Below, in pieces: positions 54,145 to 62,197 of a stretch of 64,000 nucleotides of DNA. Origin of the DNA: Bacillus sp. ISL-18. Its GTDB lineage: Bacteria; Bacillota; Bacilli; Bacillales; Cytobacillaceae. Made by a program: the position numbers and the translations under genes. The stretch covers positions 833,438 to 897,437 of the forward strand of contig NZ_JAGGQG010000002.1 of NCBI RefSeq assembly GCF_018613415.1, given 5' to 3'. Below the pieces are notes generated by a model that made no database searches, had not been told where the DNA came from, and was given only the letters and a program-made list of their open reading frames with translations. Position 1 is the first letter of the stretch. Each line of letters starts with the position of its first letter.

Positions 54145-54564
54145 ATGTCTATTCATCGATTTAGAAATTTTTCTAATCATCTTAGAAATCATGAATTAAC
54201 GATGAATCAATTTTCGATATTAGCTAATATCGTGCGTAAGGGAGCTTGCTCCTCTATACAGTTGGCTAACCTTTTGACCAAAGTACCAACTTCCGGGAAT
54301 GAAGAAGTAACAAATAGTGTTGTAGAACCAACGGTCGCAGTGGTGGAAGAAAATTCAACATCATCTGTGCAAGCAACATTACTTACCCTTTTAAAGAATC
54401 CAGAAAAGTCCAATGATGAATGGTATCGTTAAGTCCTAGGTAAATTCATGGAAGGCGGCAGCAAAAATTCTTCCACTGAAATGACTGATGATCTATTTCG
54501 CAAGGTGTTACTTTCAATGAATAATCAAGATGAATTACCGGCTCCTAAAAGTGTTAACTCATAA
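54145..54564 (+). pseudogene. Unidentified ORF interrupted by an in-frame stop (HTH-like N-terminus)
   Basis: A 95-codon frame ends in TAA at 54430-54432 and continues in the same frame for 43 more codons to 54564 without another stop. Both parts read as protein ('ATLLTLLKNPEKSNDEWYR', then 'EMTDDLFRKVLLSMNNQDEL'), so a nonsense change is likely. The N-terminal 'HELTMNQFSILANIVRKGAC' has a MarR-like HTH flavour, but the rest does not. No ribosome site precedes the ATG. I do not recognise the family. A broken flavoprotein gene follows 17 bp downstream. Confidence 0.5.
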
Positions 54565-54581
54565 GAGAGGTGGACTTATAA

Positions 54582-55112
54582 ATGAACATTTTGATTGTCT
54601 ATGACAGCGAAGGCGGACATACAAAGGCTCTGGCAAAAGCCATCGCAGTTGGTATTGAGCAAACGAAAGAAGCAAAAGTATTTACCCCAGCATGTTAAAG
54701 AAGCAGATGCGGCAAATTTCCGATATGGACGCGATTATCTGGGGATGCCCCGGTCATTTCGGAACCATCAGCTCTGGCTTAAAAGAGTGGATTGATAAAC
54801 TTGGCTATCTATGGGCTGAAGGTAAGCTGATTGATAAAATCGGTGCTGTTTTTTGTACAACAGCCACTACCCATGGTGGACTAGAAGCCACATTATTAAA
54901 CCTTATTACACCAATGTTCCATCACGGCATGATTGTTGTCGGGCTCCGGTAATATTCCAGAGAATGCGATGTATGGCTCATACTATGGTTTAGGTATATC
55001 GTGTCCGGTAGAAAGTAAACAACAATTAAGTGAAAATGATATCGCATTAGGAAAAGCATTGGGGCAACGAGTTGTTAGTGTAACCGAAATATTTACTCAA
55101 AGTCGTAGATAA
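54582..55112 (+). pseudogene. Broken WrbA-like NAD(P)H:quinone oxidoreductase (flavodoxin fold)
   Basis: Three frames together give a flavodoxin-like protein of about 176 residues. 'MNILIVYDSEGGHTKALAKA' (54582) runs into TAA at 54696. '[20 protein letters not shown]' and '[16 protein letters not shown]' lie in another frame. '[20 protein letters not shown]' to the TAA at 55112 lies in a third. Frameshifts fall near 54685, 54710 and 54945. AGAGAGGTGG precedes the ATG. The intact family transfers two electrons from NAD(P)H to quinones. Confidence 0.85.
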
Positions 55113-55121
55113 TGATTATAT

Positions 55122-55160
55122 AAAAATAGCCTTTGTTCAGATGAACATGGCTATTTTTAT
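55122..55160 (+). terminator. Intrinsic terminator after the WrbA remnant
   Basis: AAAAATAGCC / GGCTATTTTT stem. Confidence 0.75.
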
Positions 55161-55327
55161 ATGAATATCACATTTACTTAGACTGACCCCGATGTTCACG
55201 ACGAAAAAGCAGCTAAGGCAGGTAATTCATTTATCGTTGTATTACTAGTTGTTGCTGTAACCAGGAATGATCTACTGCTTGAGAGGCTTCGTGTCATTCT
55301 AGTTCAGCCAGAAAACATTCAAGTATT

Positions 55328-56193
55328 TTATATGTCTTTCCAATCTAAATCTTTTATAAATTGTACGAATGCATTTACCACATTCAATTCCAGAAATCTC
55401 TCATGATAGTAAACCCATGTTCGTCGCAAGATAGGATTTCCTTTATTATCAATTAAATCAATTTTATTTAAATCCTCTATCCCGTTAAGTGTCCTGCTCG
55501 AAAGAATACCATAGCCTAATCCATTTTTAACCATTTCCTTGCAAGTATCCACCTGGTCGACCTCTATACTCACAAAAGCCTATTGTGTGAAGTTTTCGGC
55601 CCACCAATTATCGATTACTGATTTTAATAAATAGTCCCCTCTGTAATCGATTCTAGGAAGATGAGGAAGATCAGCGATGACAATTTCTTCTTTAGAGGTG
55701 ACGCATATTGTTTCTTCAAATAATTGATGTTTCACTAAACCTCGACAACTGTAATCTCCCCGAACAAAGCCAATATGAACATCATTGTTATGCACAAGTT
55801 GAGAAACATCTTTACTCCACCCTGTGATCACTTTGAATTCCACATGAGGATACTGTTGTTTGAATAATTTCAAAATATGAGCAAGTTTATAATTCGCAAA
55901 AAAATTGGAGACTCCCAATTTAAGTATACCTGCCACCTCATTATCTTTTGTACTGCCCATATTTTTTGATTATGAGCAAGGGCTTCCTCTGCACAATGGG
56001 CAAGGTACTCTCCTTGCGGGGTAAAATGAATCCCTCGACTTTCACGCGTTACAATTGTCGTCCCTAATTCCTCTTGCATATGCTTCAAACGATTGGTTAA
56101 TGCAGGTTGTGTAATAAACAAATGCTTAGCAGCCTTTGTTAAATTTTTTTCTCGATGAAGAACTTTCAGTATTTCCCAATCACGGTATTCCAT
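55328..56193 (-). pseudogene. Broken LysR-family transcriptional regulator
   Basis: The HTH 'NLTKAAKHLFITQPALTNRL' begins at 56193 in one frame. Near 55955 the frame shifts into 'AGILKLGVSNFFANYKLAHI', the start of the effector domain. An in-frame TAG at 55580-55582 then interrupts it, before the same frame runs on ('DQVDTCKEMVKNGLGYGILS') to 55328. Joined, the parts give about 288 residues, a normal LysR length. The regulator is thus disrupted by one frameshift and one nonsense codon. It may once have controlled the adjacent aromatic-acid genes. Confidence 0.87.
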
Positions 56194-56465
56194 TGTTCAC
56201 ACCCTATTTATTCGATATAAAAATTTCTTATAGGTTCATATAATTTTTTGGTATTTTATTTATTTCTATTATTGCATTATCCTTAATCGTAGGCAATCTA
56301 TTAGTCTAAATCAAAGTGACAAGAAAAAGGATTAACCTCAAGTACGGAGGTATTGGGAAATTTGAGTTAACCATGTTATATACGTATGAACATCCTATGT
56401 GTTCGTTCATTAATAGAAATAATACTTATAAACATAAAATAGCTGAAAAAGTGAGGGATTTTTGA

Positions 56466-56627
56466 ATGTGGAATATCACTGTGTTTAATAATGGAAAAAG
56501 TTTAAGAATGTATGAGTTTAACACTGAAAAAGAAGCAAAAAATTTTTTCGATAGTATTAAAGGAAATAAGATTCTTACACAAATTGTTTATTTTAATGAT
56601 CCATGTTTCGATTTAGTAGCTAATTAA
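56466..56627 (+). CDS. Small protein of unknown family, copy 1 (53 aa)
   Basis: A 53-residue frame starting ATG-TGG. Its sequence ('MWNITVFNNGKSLRMYEFNT', then 'FDSIKGNKILTQIVYFND') is closely matched by a second small frame at 61902: 'MWNITVF', 'MYEFNTE', 'GNKIL' and 'YFND' are shared. Two diverged copies that stay open argue for a real gene. GTGAGG lies about 10 bp upstream. Predicted fold is beta-alpha-beta and no membrane segment is seen. I do not recognise the family. It precedes the FAH-family gene. Confidence 0.72.
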   Translation: MWNITVFNNGKSLRMYEFNTEKEAKNFFDSIKGNKILTQIVYFNDPCFDLVAN

Positions 56628-56682
56628 ATCCCCCCTAGTACCGGATAAATGACATGTAAATTTGTTGATGGAGTTGGTTGGT

Positions 56683-57486
56683 ATGGTAATGCAGTTATTA
56701 CAAAAAACACAGACACTAGTTCGTTATCAGAACCATAGCGGTAAAATATATTATGGTATTGTTGAGAATGATGAAATTTTACAATTGTCCAGTAATTTTA
56801 CTGAAATTGTAAACAATGAATTAAATTATGACGGAATAAAAGTTAAATTTAGTGATGTAAAGATTTTGGAGCCTGTAGCACCCTCGAAAGTGATTAATTT
56901 CGGCTGGACATATGCGGCACACGCGAAGGAGACTGGGGGAAAGGCAAATCTGAAAGAGCCATTTTTGTTTTTAAAGCCGACAACTTCATTAATTCCAAAT
57001 GGTGGGGATATTATTCTTCCGTCAAGTGATTTAACAAAGCAGGTGGAGATGGAAGGGGAAGTTGCACTCATTATCGGCAAGCGAGGCAAAAATATAAAAG
57101 AAGAAGATGCATTGGAGTATGTTTTTGGCTGTACCATATTTAATGACGTAACGGCAAGAGATCTTACAAAAAGAGATCCCCAGTTTACACGCGGAAAAGG
57201 TTTTGACACTTTTGGTCCATTGGGTCCGTGGATGGTGACAGGTCTAGATCCAACTAATTTACGAATAGTTACGACATTAAACGGAAAAGTCGTACAAGAT
57301 GGTAATACGAATCAGATGTCACTGTCAATTCCTTTCCTTATCAGTTGGATTTCACAGATTATGACACTGGAGCCGGGTGATGTTTTGGCTACTGGTTCAC
57401 CTTCTGGTAGTTGTCCAATGAAGGCTGGCGATGTCGTAACTGTGGAAGTGGAAAAGATTGGTAAACTACGTAATTATGTAGTATAG
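56683..57486 (+). CDS. Fumarylacetoacetate hydrolase (FAH) family protein
   Basis: A 267-residue FAH-fold enzyme. The metal/substrate region reads 'VEMEGEVALIIGKRG' with 'CTIFNDVTARDLTKRD' and 'RGKGFDTFGPLGPWMVTG', and the tail is 'ATGSPSGSCPMKAGDVV'. Family members cleave or decarboxylate 2-keto acids (fumarylpyruvate, oxaloacetate, 2-oxohept-3-ene-dioate), including late steps of aromatic meta-cleavage. The ATG at 56683 follows GGAG by 9 bp; earlier TTG codons have no ribosome site. A terminator follows. Confidence 0.87.
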   Translation: MVMQLLQKTQTLVRYQNHSGKIYYGIVENDEILQLSSNFTEIVNNELNYDGIKVKFSDVKILEPVAPSKVINFGWTYAAHAKETGGKANLKEPFLFLKPTTSLIPNGGDIILPSSDLTKQVEMEGEVALIIGKRGKNIKEEDALEYVFGCTIFNDVTARDLTKRDPQFTRGKGFDTFGPLGPWMVTGLDPTNLRIVTTLNGKVVQDGNTNQMSLSIPFLISWISQIMTLEPGDVLATGSPSGSCPMKAGDVVTVEVEKIGKLRNYVV

Positions 57487-57522
57487 AAAATACAAAAAAT
57501 TGCTGTTGCCCCATTCAATTTT

Positions 57523-57554
57523 AAGGTTAACCAGTTTCTCTGGTTAACTTTTTC
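57523..57554 (+). terminator. Intrinsic terminator after the FAH-family gene
   Basis: GTTAACCAG / CTGGTTAAC stem with a 5-nt loop and a T run. Confidence 0.88.
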
Positions 57555-57795
57555 TATTATACTGCGAGTTAATGCTCTTGAAGGCCAACCTCAAAATGTC
57601 CCCTAATTAGACCAATGGATAAAATATCGTAAAAGATTACACGTGGAATTTTTAACTTTTAATCCATTAATTTAATGTAATCTTTTTTATCTAAAAAGAT
57701 CCTGCCAAAATATAGTAAGAAATAAATCGTTTTTCGTTAAATGCAATCTGATATACTATGGATATAGTAAACTTTTATGTTGGAGTTATAACCTG
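57555..57795. other. Promoter region of the two-component system
   Basis: 240 bp of spacer. AAAAGATTACA and TGTAATCTTTT (about 57630 and 57678) form an 11-bp inverted repeat with a wide loop, which could be a terminator or regulator site. No gene is seen. Confidence 0.35.
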
Positions 57796-59385
57796 ATGAA
57801 ATTGCAAAACTTCAAATTGAAATTATTCACCCAAATGGTATTGCTTATATCTTTGGTTATTTGTGCTACTTCCATCCTAGCAGCCATATTCTTCACCAGA
57901 ATTATGGACGATCTTTCAACACAGTATCTCGGCCATGAAGCGATGTCTGTTGCAAAATTAGTTGCACAAGATGACAGGATTATCCGTGCTTTTAAAAACG
58001 ACGACCCTTCAAAGGAAATTCAACCGATTGCTGAAAAGATGAGAAAATTAACAGGTGCGAGTTATATTGTTATCGGCAATAAACAGGGGATCCGTTATTC
58101 CCACCCCAATCCGAAATATATCGGTAAATCAATGGGAACGAGCAATGAGCCTGTTTTTAAGCAGCATATATCCGTTGTCTATGTTGGCGAAGGGATCTCG
58201 GGTCCTGCGATTAAAGCCAAAACCCCAATTATAGATGAAAAAGGGAACATTATTGGCGTTTCATCAGTGGGATTTTTAATGGTGGATGTAAAAAAAAGAA
58301 TCTTAACCTATAAGGAAGAAATTATTGGACTTGCTTTATTGCTGTTGCTAATTGGAGTAGCAGCTTCATTTTTCATTGCAAGGAAAATAAAACGGAAAAT
58401 GTTTGGTCTAGAACCCGAAGAGATTTCCTATGTTTTTAAAGAAAAAGAAGCGATACTAGAATCGATTCGGGATGGAATTATTGCGGTAGATAAGGATTTT
58501 CGAGTCCTTTCTATGAATAAAAGAGCACGCGAGCTGCTAACGCTAAATTTGCAGCTGAATGATTCTAAAATCCAAAATATTCGTTTAAGAGAGATGGTTC
58601 AAGAGGTTATAGATTCCAAGAACGGGAGAGCCAATCAAAAGATTTTAATAGGTAATCAATTGTATGTCATTGATTTTTCATTGGTTACTCAAAAGGACCA
58701 TATCGCAGGTGTGGTCTTAACGATTCGCACAGAATTTGAAATAGAGCAATTGTTTGATGAGGTTTCAGAAATTAAGACTTACTCTGAAAACATGCGGGCA
58801 CTCAATCACGAATTTTTAAACAAATTAAACACGATATATGGTTTGTTAAGCATTGAGGAATACGATAAAGCAAGGGAAGTTATTTCAGGGGAAGTGGAAG
58901 AACGTCAAAGCACGATTGTATTTCTTATGACTGCGGTAAAAGATCCTTTCCTTGTAGCCTGTTTGCTAGGTAAAATTAATCGTTCGAAAGAGTTAAAGGT
59001 AGAGTTGAAAATTGATCAAGAAAGCAATTTAACAGATATACATGATTCAATGGATACCAAATTGCTTGTATCCATTCTCGGCAATATAATTGATAACGCG
59101 ATGGAAGCAGCAAAAGAAAAAAACGGAGCGGAGGCCTTCGTCACCGTGTCCTTCACGGACATTGGCAGGGACCTTGTTTTTGATATACAGGACAATGGAC
59201 CAGGCGTTCCAGATGATAAACAAAACTCCATTTTTTCAGAAGGGTTTACCACCAAAACTGGAAAAAACCGAGGTCTTGGTCTAAGTATCGTCAAAAATTC
59301 CCTTGCACAATTACATGGACAAGTATTTATTACGAACAGCTTTCTGGGTGGTTCAAAATTCACCCTTGTGATTCCAAAAAAATAA
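57796..59385 (+). CDS. Sensor histidine kinase, DcuS/CitA/CitS type
   Basis: A 529-residue membrane kinase of the citrate/C4-dicarboxylate sensor family. It has a first helix at about 10-32, an extracytoplasmic PASp domain ('DDRIIRAFKNDDPSKEIQPI', 'IGNKQGIRYSHPNPKYIGKS') and a second helix at about 175-194. A cytoplasmic PAS domain follows ('AILESIRDGIIAVDKDFRVL'), then the phospho-acceptor His in 'ALNHEFLNKLNTIYGL' and the ATPase boxes 'NIIDNAMEAA', 'DNGPGVPDD' and 'NRGLGLSIVKN'. The conserved Arg/His pattern of PASp ('RYSHP') suggests carboxylate ligands. The response regulator follows 12 bp later. Confidence 0.92.
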   Translation: MKLQNFKLKLFTQMVLLISLVICATSILAAIFFTRIMDDLSTQYLGHEAMSVAKLVAQDDRIIRAFKNDDPSKEIQPIAEKMRKLTGASYIVIGNKQGIRYSHPNPKYIGKSMGTSNEPVFKQHISVVYVGEGISGPAIKAKTPIIDEKGNIIGVSSVGFLMVDVKKRILTYKEEIIGLALLLLLIGVAASFFIARKIKRKMFGLEPEEISYVFKEKEAILESIRDGIIAVDKDFRVLSMNKRARELLTLNLQLNDSKIQNIRLREMVQEVIDSKNGRANQKILIGNQLYVIDFSLVTQKDHIAGVVLTIRTEFEIEQLFDEVSEIKTYSENMRALNHEFLNKLNTIYGLLSIEEYDKAREVISGEVEERQSTIVFLMTAVKDPFLVACLLGKINRSKELKVELKIDQESNLTDIHDSMDTKLLVSILGNIIDNAMEAAKEKNGAEAFVTVSFTDIGRDLVFDIQDNGPGVPDDKQNSIFSEGFTTKTGKNRGLGLSIVKNSLAQLHGQVFITNSFLGGSKFTLVIPKK

Positions 59386-59397
59386 AAGGAGAAGTTT

Positions 59398-60105
59398 ATG
59401 GCAGGAAACCCCATTCAAGTCATGATTGTTGAAGATGATCCAATTGGGTCGAAAATTATTAAGCAATTCACCGAAAAAATAGACGGCTTTGAAATTTCCG
59501 CCATTGCAAATTCTGGGAATGAAGCATTTGCATATCTTCAAACATTTAAGCCACAATTAATTTTGTTGGATATTTATCTGCAGGATATGAACGGCATCGA
59601 CTTATTACGGGCCATAAGGATCAAATATCGTGGGATTGATATTATTCCAATCACTGCTGCAAATGATGCGGAGACAGTTACAGAGGCGATTCGCGGAGGA
59701 GTTTTTAGTTATTTAATCAAACCGATTGATGTGAAGAAATTCACCGATGAGCTGACAAGATATAAACTGACCATGGAGCAGCTTCAGATTAAAAAAACAA
59801 TGGATCAAAAGGAGATAGATACATTATTCTCCTTAGCGAACCCTCCCAATACGAAAAATAACAGGGAAAAACAACTGCCAAAAGGCATAGATAAATTTAC
59901 ATTAATGAGGGTCCGGGACAAACTTCGTTTTGAAAAGGGGAGCGTTAGTGCTGAGGAATTAGCAATCCTCCTTGGAATAACAGATTCAACTGCTCGAAAG
60001 TACTTGGAATATCTAACATCTATTGATGAAATGTATGTCGATATCAAATTTGGATCAGTTGGCCGGCCAGAACGCAAGTACAAATGGAAGAGATTTGATA
60101 ATTAA
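59398..60105 (+). CDS. Response regulator, DcuR/CitT type
   Basis: A 235-residue regulator. The receiver domain shows 'IVEDDPIGSKI' and phospho-acceptor Asp58 in 'LILLDIYLQDMNGIDLL', with Lys in 'YLIKPIDVKKF'. The C-terminal HTH is 'SAEELAILLGITDSTARKYL'. AAAAGGAG precedes the ATG. It probably activates the permease gene 256 bp downstream in response to the external carboxylate sensed by its partner kinase. Confidence 0.92.
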   Translation: MAGNPIQVMIVEDDPIGSKIIKQFTEKIDGFEISAIANSGNEAFAYLQTFKPQLILLDIYLQDMNGIDLLRAIRIKYRGIDIIPITAANDAETVTEAIRGGVFSYLIKPIDVKKFTDELTRYKLTMEQLQIKKTMDQKEIDTLFSLANPPNTKNNREKQLPKGIDKFTLMRVRDKLRFEKGSVSAEELAILLGITDSTARKYLEYLTSIDEMYVDIKFGSVGRPERKYKWKRFDN

Positions 60106-60136
60106 GAGATTGGCAAAAGGCCAATCTCTTTTTTGT
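60104..60136 (+). terminator. Intrinsic terminator after the response regulator
   Basis: AGAGATTGG / CCAATCTCT stem with a 7-nt loop and a T run. Confidence 0.88.
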
Positions 60137-60259
60137 TGTAAAACGCTTACAATAAATGTAAATAACCATTTAATTAATTTAATTCAACTAATTTAGTTAA
60201 TATTCAAATTTCTCTTTCTAACCTGTACATTTAAATTAATAACTTATTCAAACAACAGT

Positions 60260-60302
60260 TTGAAAACGTTATCTGATTTTTAGGGAGAATGAGAGCGCTC
60301 TC
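60260..60302 (+). promoter_or_regulatory. Candidate cre (CcpA) site and palindrome upstream of the GntP-type permease
   Basis: TTGAAAACGTTATCT (60260-60274) fits the cre consensus WTGNAANCGNWNNCW at every fixed position. A perfect 12-bp palindrome GAGAGCGCTCTC (60291-60302) lies 16 bp further on. These suggest carbon catabolite control plus a second operator for the permease gene. Confidence 0.6.
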
Positions 60303-60361
60303 TTATTCAAAAATTATGTATTTATAAAAATTTTTGACGATGGAAAAAGGGGTGTATGTTT

Positions 60362-61792
60362 ATGACAGGTCATGATCTTTCACTGCTCATTGTTGCAGTA
60401 TGCGGCATTTTGCTGCTGGTTTTCCTAATAGTCTCAAAATTACGTTTCCATCCAATGTTAGCGCTTTTAGTGGTGTCCATAGCTGTTGGATTTGCAGCGG
60501 GTCTTGACGCGAAAACCGTTGTAGATTCAATTGAAGAAGGGGCAGGGGGGACACTGGGGGGAGTAGGACTTCAAGTGGCACTTGGTGCAATGATAGGAAA
60601 AATATTGGCCGATTCAGGTGCAACAGACAAAATTGCTGCAACCATCTTAAGAGGCTCTACTAACCGCACGTTGCCATGGTTAATGGGGGCTGTGGCCTTT
60701 ATTATCGGAATTCCCATGTTCTTTGAGGTTGGCTTAATCATGCTTTTACCAATTGTTTTCGCTGTTGCCTCCAAAGTAGAAAAGCAAGGAAAAATAAAAG
60801 GTTCGGCATTTGTTTTAATCGGTGTACCTGTTATCGCAGCCCTTGCAACTATGCATGGCATGGTGCCGCCGCATCCTGGTCCACTCACTGCAATTGCAGG
60901 ATTTAAATCCAATCTGGGAATAACCATGCTTTATGGTCTTATCTGCGCCATACCTGCAGCGGTATTAGCGGGACCTGTATATGGTAAATTCATTGCATCA
61001 CGGTTAAGTGTTTCTCCTGACCAATTACTGTTGGAGCAGTATACCACCTCTTCCAAAAGAGGGTCAGAGGAGAAAACAAACGAGGCTTCGAAATATACAG
61101 CTGCAGCAGTAGAGAAGCCTACAGTCTCAACGCTCACTTCATTTGTAGTTATTTTGCTGCCAATGGTCATCATGTTAAGCCGTACGCTAGCAGAAACTTT
61201 GTTTAAGAATTCAATTATATTAAATAATATAACAGGATTTATAGGAGAACCCATTATTGCTTTGCTAATCGGTTTAGTAGCAGGAATCATTCTATTAGGA
61301 TATGGACGGGGAGTAGATACAAAAAAACTTCGGGATTCATTAGGTACGAGTCTAAAGCCAATTGCAGGCATCTTATTAATTATTGCCGGAGGTGGTGCAT
61401 TTGCAAAGGTACTAGTGAATTCCCACGTTGGAGATGCGATCATCCATCTTTCTTCCGGTTTGAAACTTTCCGCCATTGTAATCGGGTGGCTGATTGCTGC
61501 TTTATTATCTGTCACCACAGGTTCAGCTACTGTTGGCATTGTAGGGGCTACAGGCTTGTTGGCACCACTTGTTGGATCAGATCCGAGCATTAATAAGGAA
61601 TTGCTTGTAGTAGCCATTGGTGCAGGCTCATTATTCTTTAACTATGCTAACCATGCTGGCTTCTGGTTAGTTAAAGAATCATTTAGTATGTCAATGGGTG
61701 AAACCTTTAAAACCATTACCATTATACAATCAATTATAGGGCTAGTTGGTTTGGTCATGGCACTTTTATTAAATTTACTGCCTCATTTTTAA
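60362..61792 (+). CDS. GntP-family permease
   Basis: A 476-residue GntP-family proton symporter with about 12-14 membrane segments. The signature 'LATMHGMVPPHPGPLTAIAG' is present, along with 'GGTLGGVGLQVALGAMIGKI' and 'VTTGSATVGIVGATGLLAPL'. Family members carry gluconate, fructuronate, glycerate and related hydroxy acids. Its position behind a DcuS/DcuR-like system suggests a carboxylate substrate sensed outside the cell. The ATG at 60362 is 9 bp from AAAAGGGG; the ATG at 60356 is too close. Confidence 0.88.
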   Translation: MTGHDLSLLIVAVCGILLLVFLIVSKLRFHPMLALLVVSIAVGFAAGLDAKTVVDSIEEGAGGTLGGVGLQVALGAMIGKILADSGATDKIAATILRGSTNRTLPWLMGAVAFIIGIPMFFEVGLIMLLPIVFAVASKVEKQGKIKGSAFVLIGVPVIAALATMHGMVPPHPGPLTAIAGFKSNLGITMLYGLICAIPAAVLAGPVYGKFIASRLSVSPDQLLLEQYTTSSKRGSEEKTNEASKYTAAAVEKPTVSTLTSFVVILLPMVIMLSRTLAETLFKNSIILNNITGFIGEPIIALLIGLVAGIILLGYGRGVDTKKLRDSLGTSLKPIAGILLIIAGGGAFAKVLVNSHVGDAIIHLSSGLKLSAIVIGWLIAALLSVTTGSATVGIVGATGLLAPLVGSDPSINKELLVVAIGAGSLFFNYANHAGFWLVKESFSMSMGETFKTITIIQSIIGLVGLVMALLLNLLPHF

Positions 61793-61901
61793 TAACCAAT
61801 GAGATAATTCATTGTCATCATCTAAAATGGGAAACACTTACTACAAAAAGTGACTTGACAACTATGCAGAGGATAATTTGCCGTTAACGGAGGGGATTCC
61901 G

Positions 61902-62054
61902 ATGTGGAATATCACTGTATTCTCAAAGGGAAAAATCATAATGATGTATGAGTTTAACACGGAGCAAGAAGCGAGAGAAGCATTTAAGAATATTTATGGG
62001 AATAAAATTCTTTCGGAGATTATTTACTTTAATGATCATTGTTTACATTTATAA
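61902..62054 (+). CDS. Small protein of unknown family, copy 2 (50 aa)
   Basis: A 50-residue frame with a strong ribosome site (GGAGGGG, 6 bp before the ATG). It is a paralogue of the 53-residue frame at 56466: 'MWNITVFSKGKIIMMYEFNT' and 'NIYGNKILSEIIYFNDHC' align without gaps except at the end. Differences are spread over conservative positions, as in selected protein pairs. No signal peptide or membrane helix is visible. I do not recognise the family. Confidence 0.8.
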   Translation: MWNITVFSKGKIIMMYEFNTEQEAREAFKNIYGNKILSEIIYFNDHCLHL

Positions 62055-62130
62055 TATTCCTCCCTTTGTGTAAAACCCATCTTTTATTTTCTGGTCAATG
62101 AACAAACTTTAGGATGTTGAGTGAAGAAAT

Positions 62131-62161
62131 AAAAAGAACCCTTGAGCCAAGGGTTCTTTTT
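62131..62161. terminator. Bidirectional intrinsic terminator
   Basis: A perfect 13-bp stem AAAAAGAACCCTT / AAGGGTTCTTTTT with a 5-nt loop, between the small ORF (plus) and the molybdoenzyme gene (minus). Confidence 0.9.
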
Positions 62162-62197
62162 AAATTGACAAGACTAAATGTTTCATGTATTTTATTT

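Noticed and set aside
55160..55327. Plus-strand coding remnant ('DPDVHDEKAAKAGNSF' followed by a hydrophobic stretch).
   Set aside because: Too short and without a family match; possibly another decayed gene but not supportable.
60135..60149. Second cre site (TTGTAAGCGTTTTAC on the minus strand).
   Set aside because: One fixed position mismatches the consensus and it sits just after a terminator; TGTAA-N5-TTACA symmetry is notable but not enough to call.
60931..61617. 228-codon minus-strand frame inside the GntP permease gene.
   Set aside because: Shadow frame opposite a membrane protein; no ribosome site and no recognisable domain.
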